In this document: positions 10,035 to 17,478 of the stretch, one piece after another
How positions within the stretch are numbered: position 1 is the first letter of the stretch
Layout of the letters: each line of letters opens with the position of its first letter
Assembly (NCBI GenBank): GCA_016218495.1
Contig: JACRDU010000035.1
Span: 1-36,598 of the forward strand
DNA length: 36,598 bases
Direction: 5' to 3'
Origin: Elusimicrobiota bacterium
GTDB lineage: Bacteria > Elusimicrobiota > Elusimicrobia > UBA1565
The notes under the pieces: generated by a model
What the model was told of the DNA's origin: nothing
Database searches by the model: none
Seen by the model: the letters and a program-made list of their open reading frames with translations, nothing else
Made by a program: the position numbers and the translations under genes

Positions 10035-10574
10035 CTAAGCCTTCACGGCGGACTTCTTGAGCACCCCGATGTAGGGCAGGTGCCGGTACGCCTCGTTGTA
10101 ATCCAACCCGTAGCCGACCACGAATTCGTTGGGGATCTTGAACCCGCAGTAGCGGGGGCTGATGCTGACCTTGCGGCAGTCCGGCTTGTCGAGCAGAGTG
10201 ACCAGCTCCAGCGTGCGCGGTCCCCGGGTGAGCAGGTTCTGGCGCAGGTAGCTCAGGGTCAGGCCTGTGTCCACGATGTCCTCGACCACCAGGACGTCGC
10301 GGTCCTGGATGCTCTCGCGCAGGTCCAGGATGAGCCGGACCACCCCGGTCGAGGAATCCCCGCTATAAGAGGATAGGCACATGAAATCCACGGTATGGTC
10401 CACGCCCAGATTCCTCATCAGGTCGGCCATGAAAGGGACGCTCCCCTTGAGGATGCCGATCAGCACCGGCTTGCGGCCGGCATAGTCGGCCGTGAGCTGA
10501 CGCCCCAGCTCCGCTATGCGGGACCGGATGACGCCTTCGTCAAGGAGGACGCGTTCGATGTCTGGATGGACCAT
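10035..10574 (-). CDS. hpt: Hypoxanthine phosphoribosyltransferase
   Basis: A 179-residue type I PRTase salvaging hypoxanthine (and usually guanine) to IMP/GMP with PRPP. The PRPP-binding motif VLVVEDIVDTGLTL is near residue 97, with ILKGSVPFMADL (PPi loop), the flexible-loop segment LSSYSGDSSTGVVR and the base-binding KIPNEFVVGYGLDYNEAYRHLPYIGVL near the C-terminus. It is the first gene of the long minus-strand operon. The ATG at 10574 has no Shine-Dalgarno. A fair promoter ends about 17 nt upstream, so the mRNA leader may be only about 10 nt. Confidence 0.95.
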   Translation of the reverse strand: MVHPDIERVLLDEGVIRSRIAELGRQLTADYAGRKPVLIGILKGSVPFMADLMRNLGVDHTVDFMCLSSYSGDSSTGVVRLILDLRESIQDRDVLVVEDIVDTGLTLSYLRQNLLTRGPRTLELVTLLDKPDCRKVSISPRYCGFKIPNEFVVGYGLDYNEAYRHLPYIGVLKKSAVKA

Positions 10575-10590
10575 GGGCGGGAAGGGAGCA

Positions 10591-10620
10591 AGGATATGAT
10601 TTCTGGGCGGGCCCTGTCCA
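10591..10620 (-). promoter_or_regulatory. Candidate promoter of the hpt-to-tsaB operon
   Basis: On the minus strand TGGACA (10620-10615), an 18-nt spacer and TATCCT (10596-10591) resemble a sigma-70 promoter (5/6 and 4/6 matches). The predicted start near 10584 lies 10 nt before the hpt ATG. It is the only convincing promoter upstream of the operon within the narrow gap to the divergent kinase gene. Confidence 0.45.
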
Positions 10621-10639
10621 TAATGGCCGGGCGGCCATT

Positions 10640-10648
10640 TGCTAGAAT
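10640..10648 (+). promoter_or_regulatory. Extended -10 element before the hybrid kinase gene
   Basis: TGCTAGAAT fits the extended -10 pattern TGnTAnnnT. No -35 box is seen at 16-18 nt, which extended -10 promoters tolerate. Transcription would start near 10655, immediately before the GTG at 10656, implying a leaderless message. It lies back to back with the candidate hpt promoter. Confidence 0.4.
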
Positions 10649-10655
10649 CGCGGCG

Positions 10656-12215
10656 GTGGCGAACCCCAAGCTGCGCATCCTGGTCGTGGACGACGACGCG
10701 TCGAACCGCGAGGTCCTGTCCCAGCGCCTGGGGGCCGAGCCGGGCTGGGACCTCTCTGTCTCGGCCGCGGCCGACGCCTCCGAGGCCCTTCTGGCCCTGC
10801 GCGGGGACTTCTTCGACCTCGCCTTCCTAGACTACCGGCTCCCCGACATGGACGGGGTGAAGCTGCTCGACCAGGTGCGCCAGCTCCACCCCAAGACCGC
10901 GGTCGTGATGGTCTCAGCGATGGGCTCCGAGCGGCTGGCCGTCGAGGCGATGAAGCGGGGCGCCATCGACTACCTGGCCGCGGCCGACCTGCGCACGGCC
11001 GACCTGGGGCGGCTGCTGCGCCGGGGGCTGGAGATGCAGGTCCTGCAGCGCGAGAACCTGGAGCTCCGCCAGGTCAACCGGATGAAGGATGAGTTCATCT
11101 CCTCGGTCAGCCACGAGCTGCGCACCCCGCTGGCCGTCATCCTCGGCTACGCGAAGACCCTCGAGGACGACGAGCTCGGCTCCCTGACCACGCCCCAGAA
11201 GACCGCGGTGAGGGCCATCCGGCGGCGGGGCGACTCCCTGCTCGACATGGTCAACCGGCTGCTGGCGTTCAAGGAGTCCTCCTTCGGGACGCAAGAGGTC
11301 CTGCTGCGGCCGACCGAACTGACCGCCTTCCTCAAGGAGTCCCTTCTGCCCCCGCCGGCGGAGGCCGCCGCCCGCGGAGTGGCCCTCGCCACCGACCTGG
11401 CCCAAGGCCCGGTCTGGGTGCTGGCCGACCCCGCCAAGTTCAAAGAGGCGGTCGACAACCTCCTCTCGAACGCCTACAAGTTCTCGCCCGACGGGGGCGT
11501 GGTGACGGTGATCCTCAGCGTCCATGCCGGGCGCGAGGCCTGGCTGCGCGTACAGGACACCGGCCGCGGGGTCCCGCCCGAGATCATCCCCCACCTCTTC
11601 GAGGCCTTCGGGCACTCGGACTCCGAGCTCACCCGGGAGATCTCGGGGCTGGGGCTCGGCCTGCCGATGGCCAAGCAGACGGTAGACCTGCACGGGGGCA
11701 GGATCTGGATCGAGTCGGAGGGCGCCGGGCGCGGCTCGGTGGCCACCATCGCGCTGAGCCTCTCGGAGCCCGATACGCCGCACCTGGTCGTCGAGCAGCC
11801 GAGCAAGTCCGACAAGAAGCGCCTGCTCGTCGTCGAAGACAACGCCGACATCGTCGAGATCGTCCGCCTGTTCCTCGCGGGATTCTCCGAGAACGTGGAG
11901 CTCACCACGACCCTCAAGGGCCAGGAGGCCCTGGAGCTGATGAGCCACCGCCGCTTCGACCTGCTCGTCCTCGACATCATGCTGCCGGACATGAACGGCC
12001 TCGAGCTGCTCGAGCGCCTGCAGCGCCTCCCCCCCGACAAGCGCATCCCCATCCTGATGCTCTCGGGACACTCCGAGGCGGCGCGCAAGGCGCTGACCCT
12101 CGGCGCCATCGACTACCTGCTCAAACCGTTCACCAAGCAGGCGTTCCTGGAGAAGGTGCTCAAGGGCCTGGGCCTGGAGCGCCGCGGCCGCGGCCGCGGC
12201 CGCTCCGCCCCTTGA
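10656..12215 (+). CDS. Hybrid sensor kinase: receiver - HisKA - HATPase - receiver
   Basis: About 519 residues, with no membrane segment or signal peptide, so cytoplasmic. REC1 (about 6-120) has the acid pocket VVDDD and phospho-acceptor D59 in FLDYRLPDMDG, but the conserved switch Lys is missing (DYLAAAD where DYLxKP is usual). A short coiled linker leads to HisKA with phospho-His near 153 (VSHELRTPLA). HATPase_c has N-box DNLLSNAYKF, G1 VQDTGRGVP and G2 SGLGLGLPMAK. REC2 (about 400-505) is complete, with VVEDN, VLDIMLPDMNG and DYLLKPF. The basic tail RRGRGRGRSAP is encoded by a GC hexamer repeat. I start at the GTG at 10656 because of the -10 element just upstream. An ATG at 10596 with AAGGGAG 7 nt upstream, or one at 10623, would add 20 or 9-11 non-homologous residues. 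Input signal and target are unknown. Confidence 0.85.
   Translation: MANPKLRILVVDDDASNREVLSQRLGAEPGWDLSVSAAADASEALLALRGDFFDLAFLDYRLPDMDGVKLLDQVRQLHPKTAVVMVSAMGSERLAVEAMKRGAIDYLAAADLRTADLGRLLRRGLEMQVLQRENLELRQVNRMKDEFISSVSHELRTPLAVILGYAKTLEDDELGSLTTPQKTAVRAIRRRGDSLLDMVNRLLAFKESSFGTQEVLLRPTELTAFLKESLLPPPAEAAARGVALATDLAQGPVWVLADPAKFKEAVDNLLSNAYKFSPDGGVVTVILSVHAGREAWLRVQDTGRGVPPEIIPHLFEAFGHSDSELTREISGLGLGLPMAKQTVDLHGGRIWIESEGAGRGSVATIALSLSEPDTPHLVVEQPSKSDKKRLLVVEDNADIVEIVRLFLAGFSENVELTTTLKGQEALELMSHRRFDLLVLDIMLPDMNGLELLERLQRLPPDKRIPILMLSGHSEAARKALTLGAIDYLLKPFTKQAFLEKVLKGLGLERRGRGRGRSAP
12181..12203 (+). repeat. GC hexamer microsatellite at the 3' end of the kinase gene
   Basis: GCCGCG is repeated almost four times in tandem and encodes the Arg-Gly tail of the hybrid kinase. 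Such a repeat can slip during replication; because the unit is 6 bp, slippage changes the tail length without a frameshift. Confidence 0.7.
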
Positions 12216-12241
12216 TTCCCCGCCGAGCATCTTGATATAGT
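12212..12241 (+). promoter_or_regulatory. Promoter of the infC-rpmI-rplT operon
   Basis: TTGATT (12212-12217), an 18-nt spacer and TATAGT (12236-12241) preceded by TGA (extended -10, 12233-12235) make a strong-looking sigma-70 promoter. The -35 box overlaps the stop codon of the upstream kinase gene. The predicted start is near 12247-12249, only 2-4 nt before the infC ATG at 12251. Confidence 0.6.
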
Positions 12242-12250
12242 CTCCTCTCG

Positions 12251-12805
12251 ATGGCATTTCCTCCCCGACGGTCAGGCGGGTTCCCGCCTCCCGGCTCCAA
12301 AATCACGACCCGCATCAACGAACAGATCCGGGTCCCCCAGGTGCGCCTGATCGACGCCGACGGCGCGCAGCTGGGCATCAAGAGCACGGCCGAGGCCCTC
12401 TCGATCGCCCGCGCCAAGTCGCTCGACCTCGTCGAGGTCGCCCCGAAGGGCGTCCCGCCGGTCTGCAAGCTCCTGCTCTACTCCAAGTTCAAATACGAGC
12501 AGGACAAGAAGGAGCGCGAGGCCCGCAAGCACCAGAAGGCCGGCCTGCTCAAGGAAGTCCGCTTCTCGCCCGTCATCGGCCAGCACGACCTCGACGTCAA
12601 GATCAAGCACGCCGAAGAGTTCCTCAAAGAGAACGACAAGGTGCGCTTCACGGTCGTCTTCCGCGGCCGCCAGAACCAGCACAAGGACCTGGGGTTCCAG
12701 CTGCTCAAGTCCGTCGCGGAGCGCCTCAACGAGCTCGCCGCCATCGAGCAGCAGCCCGTGACGGACAAGAACAGGCTATCGATGACGCTCGCACCCCGGC
12801 GCTGA
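12251..12805 (+). CDS. infC: Translation initiation factor IF-3
   Basis: A 184-residue IF3, which binds the 30S subunit, prevents premature 50S joining and proofreads start-codon pairing. The N-domain begins TRINEQIRVPQVRLID near residue 20 and contains LDLVEVAPKGVPPVCKLLLYSKF. The linker is Lys/Arg-rich. The C-domain has LKEVRFSPVIGQHDLDVKIKHAEEFL and VVFRGRQNQHKDLG. The ATG at 12251 gives a 19-residue Pro/Gly/Arg-rich extension. No Shine-Dalgarno precedes it, and the promoter's -10 box ends only 9 nt upstream. Non-canonical ATC codons at 12302 and 12314 (infC uses AUU or AUC starts in some bacteria) are alternatives without a ribosome site. A 7-bp inverted repeat (12274-12289) lies in the early coding region. 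Confidence 0.95.
   Translation: MAFPPRRSGGFPPPGSKITTRINEQIRVPQVRLIDADGAQLGIKSTAEALSIARAKSLDLVEVAPKGVPPVCKLLLYSKFKYEQDKKEREARKHQKAGLLKEVRFSPVIGQHDLDVKIKHAEEFLKENDKVRFTVVFRGRQNQHKDLGFQLLKSVAERLNELAAIEQQPVTDKNRLSMTLAPRR
12274..12289 (+). repeat. Short GC hairpin in the infC start region
   Basis: AGGCGGG and CCCGCCT are exact inverted repeats separated by TT, so RNA could form a five- or six-pair stem about 25 nt after the infC start codon. It could slow or modulate initiation. No function is demonstrated, and GC-rich coding DNA produces such hairpins by chance. Confidence 0.3.
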
Positions 12806-12844
12806 GGGCGCCGGACACGGACGGTTTCCGAAGGAGAACCAGAC

Positions 12845-13042
12845 ATGCCGAAGCTCAAAAGCCATAGCGGAGCAAAGAAGCGCTTCCGGCGCACCGCCTC
12901 GGGCAAGTTCAAGCACGAGCGCGCCAACCAGCGCCACCTGATGACCCCGATGTCCGGGAAGCGCGCGCGCTTCCTGCGCAAATCCGACATGCTCAACACC
13001 AAGGACAGCGCGACCATCAGCCGCTTCCTCCCGAACGCTTAA
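12845..13042 (+). CDS. rpmI: 50S ribosomal protein L35
   Basis: A 65-residue, very basic protein starting MPKLKSHSGAKKRFRRTASGKFKH, the invariant L35 opening, with ANQRHLMTPMSGKRARFLRK in the middle. It is a late-assembling large-subunit protein. AAGGAGAA lies about 7 nt before the ATG, a strong ribosome site that contrasts with infC. It lies in the usual infC-rpmI-rplT order, with a 39-nt gap after infC. Confidence 0.97.
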   Translation: MPKLKSHSGAKKRFRRTASGKFKHERANQRHLMTPMSGKRARFLRKSDMLNTKDSATISRFLPNA

Positions 13043-13054
13043 GGAAGACCACCC

Positions 13055-13453
13055 ATGAGGATCAAAGCAGGCCAGACCACCCGCGCCGGCAAGAAGAAGA
13101 TTTTCCGCCTTGCCAAGGGCGCTTATTCGTCGAAGTCGAAGAACTGGCGCCATGTGCTCCAGCACGTCGAGAAGTCGCTCGACCGCTCCTACACGGGCCG
13201 CAAGGACCGCAAGGGCGAGTTCCGCTCCCTGTGGATCGGCCGCATCAACGCGGCCTGCCGCGAGCAGCAGCTGACCTACGGCAAGTTCATCGCGGGCCTC
13301 AAGAAGGCGGGCGTCGCCCTCAACCGCAAGATGCTGGCCGAGATGGCCATGCGCGACGAGGCGTCCTTCAAGAAGCTCGTCTCCCTCGCTCAGGCCGCCC
13401 CCAAGGCTACCGCCGCGGCACTTCCTCGGGTCAACCCTCGGTCGGCCTCCTAG
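13055..13453 (+). CDS. rplT: 50S ribosomal protein L20
   Basis: A 132-residue L20, which binds 23S rRNA early in assembly and in some bacteria represses its own operon. It begins MRIKAGQTTRAGKKKIFRLAKGAYSS and has the family core KGEFRSLWIGRINAACRE and GLKKAGVALNRKMLAEMA. It is somewhat longer than the common 115-120 residues because of an Ala/Pro/Ser tail (about the last 17 residues) with no family similarity. GGAAGA precedes the ATG. pheS follows after 9 nt. Confidence 0.96.
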   Translation: MRIKAGQTTRAGKKKIFRLAKGAYSSKSKNWRHVLQHVEKSLDRSYTGRKDRKGEFRSLWIGRINAACREQQLTYGKFIAGLKKAGVALNRKMLAEMAMRDEASFKKLVSLAQAAPKATAAALPRVNPRSAS

Positions 13454-13462
13454 GCCTCCGCC

Positions 13463-14509
13463 GTGCCCGAGCCTCGGGACTGGGACCGCGAGTGGCTTGA
13501 GCTCTCGGCCGGGGCGCTTGACGCCGTGTCGCGCGCCGACACGCTCGAGGCCGTGGAAGCCGCGCGCGTGGACCTGCTCGGTCGCGAGCGCGGCCGCCTG
13601 AGCGCCCTGCTCAAATCCCTCAAGGACCTGCCCATCGAGGAGCGCAAGCGCCTCGGGCCGCAAGCCAACGCGCTCAAGGACGCGATTGAGAAGGGCCTGG
13701 AGTCGCGCCGCAAGGCCCTCGATGCCAAGGCGCTCGACGCCGGCCTGGCCGCGGCCCGCATCGACCTCTCCCTGCCCCCGCCCCCCTGGCCGCGCGGCCG
13801 GCGGCATCCGGTCTCCGAGACCCTCCGGGAGATGACGGACATCCTCTCGCGCCTGGGCTTCGCCCTGGCCGAAGGCCCGCTCGTCGAGAACGACCGCAAC
13901 AATTTCGAAGGGCTGAACATACCGGCCGACCATCCCGCCCGGGACGTACAGGACACCTTCTACCTGAGGGACCTTCCCCTCCTTCTGCGCACACACACCA
14001 GCCCGGTGCAGATCCGGCACATGGAGGCCAACAAGCCGCCCATCCGCATCATGGCGCCGGGCCGCGTCTTCCGGCACGAGGCCGTCGACGCCAGCCATTC
14101 CGCGGTCTTCCACCAGGTCGAGGGCCTCTACATCGACCGCCGGGTGACGATGGCGGACCTCAAGGGCACGCTGTCGCTGTTCATGCGCGGCCTGCTCGGG
14201 CCCAAGGCGGCCATCCGCTTCCGCCCGTCCTTCTTCCCGTTCACCGAACCGTCGACCGAGGTCGACGTGCGCTGCCTGCTCTGCGCGGGCGCGGGCTGCG
14301 CTGCCTGCAAGCGCTCCGGCTGGATGGAGCTGCTCGGCGCCGGGCTCGTCCACCCCAACGTGCTGCGCTTCTGCGGCATCGACCCGGCGCAGTGGTCCGG
14401 CTTCGCCTTCGGCGTCGGCGTCGAGCGCTTGACCCTGCTGCGCCTGGGGGTCCCCGACATCCGCATGCTCTACGAGAACGACGTGCGCGTGCTGGAGAAG
14501 CTCTCATGA
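13463..14509 (+). CDS. pheS: Phenylalanine--tRNA ligase alpha subunit
   Basis: A 348-residue class II aminoacyl-tRNA synthetase subunit; with PheT it forms the alpha2beta2 enzyme. The N-terminal coiled-coil arm (about 1-95) is followed by motif 2 (RIMAPGRVFRHEAVDASHSAVFHQVEGL) and motif 3 (GFAFGVGVERLTLLRLGVPDIR). The CLLCAGAGCAACKRSGWMELLGAG segment carries the four Cys often seen in bacterial PheS. The start is a GTG at 13463. The stop overlaps the pheT start as ATGA. Confidence 0.97.
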   Translation: MPEPRDWDREWLELSAGALDAVSRADTLEAVEAARVDLLGRERGRLSALLKSLKDLPIEERKRLGPQANALKDAIEKGLESRRKALDAKALDAGLAAARIDLSLPPPPWPRGRRHPVSETLREMTDILSRLGFALAEGPLVENDRNNFEGLNIPADHPARDVQDTFYLRDLPLLLRTHTSPVQIRHMEANKPPIRIMAPGRVFRHEAVDASHSAVFHQVEGLYIDRRVTMADLKGTLSLFMRGLLGPKAAIRFRPSFFPFTEPSTEVDVRCLLCAGAGCAACKRSGWMELLGAGLVHPNVLRFCGIDPAQWSGFAFGVGVERLTLLRLGVPDIRMLYENDVRVLEKLS

Positions 14510-16920
14510 GGGTCTCCTACGCCTGGCTCAAGGAGCTGCTCCCCGGGCTGACCCTGACCCCCGAGGCCCTCAGCGAGCGCCTGCTCAACCTGGGGCTCGA
14601 GGTCGCTTCCCTCGAACGGACCGGGCCGGCCTTCACCGGCGTCGTCATCGGCACGGTCGTCACCAAGGACAAGCATCCCAACGCCGACCGCCTCTCCGTA
14701 TGCACGGTCTCCGACGGTACCGCCTCCTTCCCGGTCGTCTGCGGAGCGCCGAACGTGGCGGCCGGCCAGCGCGTCGCCTTCGCGAAGGCCGGCGCGCGCC
14801 TCCCCGGAGACTTCCATATAAAGAAGTCGAAGATACGCGGTGCCGTTTCGGAAGGCATGATCTGCTCCACCAAGGAGCTGGGCCTGCCCGACACCGGCCT
14901 GGACGGCATCATGGTGCTGGCGCCGGACGCCCCGCTGGGGACGGACTTCGCCTCGACCCTGGGGCCGGGGGACACGTTTCTCGACGTGGAAATCCCCTCC
15001 AACCGCGCCGACTGCCTCTCGCATCTGGGCCTGGCCCGCGAATTGGCGGTGAACCTCGCCCTTACGGTGCGGCCTCCCGCGGCCGCCGCCCTCTCCGAGA
15101 CCGGGCCCGCACCCCTGCCCGTGACGGTCGCCGACCCCGCCGCCTGCCCCCGCTACACCGGGCGCCTGGTCGAGGGAGTGACGGTCGGCCCGTCGCCGGA
15201 CTGGCTCAAGCTCCGGCTCGAGGGCCTGGGCCTGCGCTCCATCAACAATGTGGTCGACGTCACGAACCTGGTCCTGATGGAGCTCGGCCAGCCCCTGCAC
15301 GCCTTCGACGCCGACAAGCTCTCCGGCGGCCGTCTCGAGGTGCGCAACGCCCGGCCCGGGGAGACCCTCAAGGCCCTCGACGGCAAGGAGCGCGCGCTGA
15401 CGGCCGAAGACCTCGTCATCGCGGACGGGTCGGCCCCCGTGGCGCTGGCGGGGGTCATCGGCGGCGAGCCCACCGGCGTCACCGAAGCCACCACGCGCGT
15501 CTTCATCGAATGCGCCCGCTTCTCCCCCAGCCGCGTGCGCCGCGCCGCCAAGCACCACGGGCTGCGCACCGACTCCTCCTTCCGCTTCGAGCGCGGGCTG
15601 GACCCCGCCGGCCAGGCCGGCGCCGCCGGCCGCGCCGCCGCGCTCATCGTCGCCACGGCCGGCGGCCGCTGCGGCCCCCTTTCGGACACCGCCCCGGCGG
15701 CGCCGGCGCGGCCTCTGGTGATGGTCTCCGCCGCCCGTATCAACGAGATCCTCGGCACCGCCCATCCGGCCGAGGCCGTGGAGGGCGTGCTGCGGCGCCT
15801 GGCCTCCGACGTGCGCGACGCCGGACCCGAGATGGGGTTCGTCCCTCCCTCCTGGCGCCTGGACCTGGCCACCCCGCAGGACTTGGCCGAAGAGGCGGCC
15901 CGCCACCTGGGCTACGACGCCATCCCCGAGGAGATCTCCCCGGCCCGCATGCCGGTGCCCTCCGTCCATGGGCCAGCCGACCTGCGCGAGCGGCTCGCCG
16001 ACGCCCTGGCGGGCCTGGGCTTCACGGAGGCGATGACCTACGACATGGTTTCGGACAAGGAGGTCGACCTCCTGCTCGGCCCGGCCTCCGCCGTTGACGC
16101 GCTCGACCGCCCCGTGCGGCGCGACGACCTGGCCCGCCTGCTCAACCCCCTTTCCGAGGACTGGGCGGCGATGCGCCCCACCCTGCTCTTGGGCCTGCTC
16201 AAGTCCGCCCGCCTCAACCAGAACCGCGGCGTCCACGCCGTGCGGCTCTTTGAAGAAGGCCGGGTCTACGCGAAGGACGGGCCCGCCCTGGCCGAGCGGG
16301 CGCGCCTGAGCGGGCTGTGGGCCGGCCCCTGGCCGGAACGCGCGCATTGGCGGCGACCCGCGCAGGCCCCCGACGCCCACGAGGTCCAGGGGCTGCTGGC
16401 CGCCCTGCTGCGCCGCTGGCCGGTGTCGTTCAGGCCCGCCGGCCCCTCCGACGGCCTCTTCCACCCGAAGGCCTCCGTGCAGGTCCTCGTAGGCGGCCGG
16501 CTCGCGGGCCGGGCCGGAGAGCTGCATCCCGAGACCCTGCGGCGCTGGGACCTGCGCGGGGCGGGGTCCGCCTTCGAACTGGACCTCGAGGCCCTGCTGG
16601 CCTCCCCCGCGGCCCCGGCGCGCTACTCCCCCGTCTCCCCGTTCCCGGCGGTGGAGCGCGACCTGTCGCTCTATGTCGACGAAGGGCTCGAGTACGGAGG
16701 CCTGGAAGCCGTCGTCCGCGCGCTGGGGCTGCCCGCGCTCGCCCGCGTCGAGCTCATCGACGTCTATTCCGGCTCGGGCGTGCCCGCCGGGCGCAAGTCG
16801 TGGACCCTGCGCTTCACCTTCTCGCTGGCCGACCGGACGCTGGCCGACGCCGACATCAAGGCCGCCATGGACGCCGTGATGGCCGCCGACATCGTCAAGG
16901 ACTCCATCCCGCGGACATGA
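14506..16920 (+). CDS. pheT: Phenylalanine--tRNA ligase beta subunit
   Basis: An 804-residue PheT of normal length. In order it has the N-terminal MRVSYAWLKELLPGL, the EMAP/tRNA-binding OB fold (FTGVVIGTVVTKDKHPNADRL), the B3/B4 editing domain (NNVVDVTNLVLMELGQPLHAFD, then FSPSRVRRAAKHHGLRTDSSFRFERG), the B5 domain, a catalytic-like core and the C-terminal anticodon-binding FDX-ACB domain (SPFPAVERDLSLYVDEG to FTFSLADRTLADADI). It hydrolyses Tyr-tRNA(Phe) in the editing site. The ATG at 14506 overlaps the pheS stop, and its own stop overlaps the next small gene. Confidence 0.97.
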   Translation: MRVSYAWLKELLPGLTLTPEALSERLLNLGLEVASLERTGPAFTGVVIGTVVTKDKHPNADRLSVCTVSDGTASFPVVCGAPNVAAGQRVAFAKAGARLPGDFHIKKSKIRGAVSEGMICSTKELGLPDTGLDGIMVLAPDAPLGTDFASTLGPGDTFLDVEIPSNRADCLSHLGLARELAVNLALTVRPPAAAALSETGPAPLPVTVADPAACPRYTGRLVEGVTVGPSPDWLKLRLEGLGLRSINNVVDVTNLVLMELGQPLHAFDADKLSGGRLEVRNARPGETLKALDGKERALTAEDLVIADGSAPVALAGVIGGEPTGVTEATTRVFIECARFSPSRVRRAAKHHGLRTDSSFRFERGLDPAGQAGAAGRAAALIVATAGGRCGPLSDTAPAAPARPLVMVSAARINEILGTAHPAEAVEGVLRRLASDVRDAGPEMGFVPPSWRLDLATPQDLAEEAARHLGYDAIPEEISPARMPVPSVHGPADLRERLADALAGLGFTEAMTYDMVSDKEVDLLLGPASAVDALDRPVRRDDLARLLNPLSEDWAAMRPTLLLGLLKSARLNQNRGVHAVRLFEEGRVYAKDGPALAERARLSGLWAGPWPERAHWRRPAQAPDAHEVQGLLAALLRRWPVSFRPAGPSDGLFHPKASVQVLVGGRLAGRAGELHPETLRRWDLRGAGSAFELDLEALLASPAAPARYSPVSPFPAVERDLSLYVDEGLEYGGLEAVVRALGLPALARVELIDVYSGSGVPAGRKSWTLRFTFSLADRTLADADIKAAMDAVMAADIVKDSIPRT

Positions 16921-17174
16921 GCGAGGGCACCCTCGAGAAGCGGCTCAAGCACCTCGAGGAGCTGGTGCGCGACTCGGCCAAGCTCGTCGAAGAGCTGCGC
17001 CGCGAGAACGCGAAGCTCAAGAGCGACGCCCAGCGCTTCGCCGAGAAGAATTCGGCCCTGGAAGGCGAGTTCCGGCGCTTCAAGGCGATGAGCCAACGCC
17101 AGGAGGCCGTGCGGGAGCGGCTCGAGAAGACGGTCAGGCGCCTCGACAAGGCCCTGGACCTGGCGGGCGGCTAG
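16917..17174 (+). CDS. Small coiled-coil protein next to zapA (ZapB-like by context)
   Basis: An 85-residue, highly charged protein (MSEGTLEKRLKHLEELVRD to KTVRRLDKALDLAGG) with heptad-like Leu spacing over almost its whole length and no membrane segment. It is predicted to be one long coiled coil. The ATG overlaps the pheT stop (ATGA), and zapA begins 1 nt after its stop. Position and build recall ZapB-type division proteins or other short coiled coils encoded beside zapA, but sequence alone does not place it in a named family. A role at the division ring with ZapA is an inference from context. Confidence 0.8.
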   Translation: MSEGTLEKRLKHLEELVRDSAKLVEELRRENAKLKSDAQRFAEKNSALEGEFRRFKAMSQRQEAVRERLEKTVRRLDKALDLAGG

Positions 17175-17175
17175 C

Positions 17176-17478
17176 GTGGCCAAAGAATCCGTCACCGTCG
17201 AGGTCTACCGGCGCAAGTTCACCGTCGAACGCCCCGACATCGACCCCCTCATCATCTCCGCCGTGGCCAAGAAGCTCGAGGAGCGCATGCGCGAGATAGA
17301 GCACTCCACCGGCACCTTCGACTCCTCCCGGCTGGCCATCATGACGGCCCTGGACCTGGCCTGCGACCTCGAGAAGGCCCAGCTGCGCCTGGATTCCGCC
17401 GACCAGGGCCAGGAGCGGCGCCTCGAGGAGATGATCATGGCCCTGGAGCGGGCCCTGGCGCCTGCCAAGAAGCCGTGA
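17176..17478 (+). CDS. zapA: Cell division protein ZapA
   Basis: A 100-residue ZapA-family protein that cross-links FtsZ filaments at the division ring. The globular head VTVEVYRRKFTVERPDIDPLIISAVAKKLEERMREI is followed by RLAIMTALDLACDLEKAQ and a C-terminal coiled coil that drives tetramer formation. The start is a GTG at 17176. The pheT-(coiled coil)-zapA order is common in bacteria. Its stop overlaps the GTG of rarA. Confidence 0.88.
   Translation: MAKESVTVEVYRRKFTVERPDIDPLIISAVAKKLEERMREIEHSTGTFDSSRLAIMTALDLACDLEKAQLRLDSADQGQERRLEEMIMALERALAPAKKP

Noticed and set aside
10395-10595. N-terminal extension of the hybrid kinase to 10395
   Set aside because: This stretch is antisense to the hpt coding sequence and precedes all receiver-domain similarity; starts at 10596 or later are better supported.
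12776-14353. 525-codon minus-strand open frame opposite rpmI, rplT and pheS
   Set aside because: The plus strand carries three highly conserved genes; the minus frame is a GC-driven shadow.
14392-14505. Extended N-terminus of pheT
   Set aside because: The extra codons overlap the pheS motif 3 region in another frame; the ATG at 14506 begins the conserved PheT N-terminus and overlaps the pheS stop.
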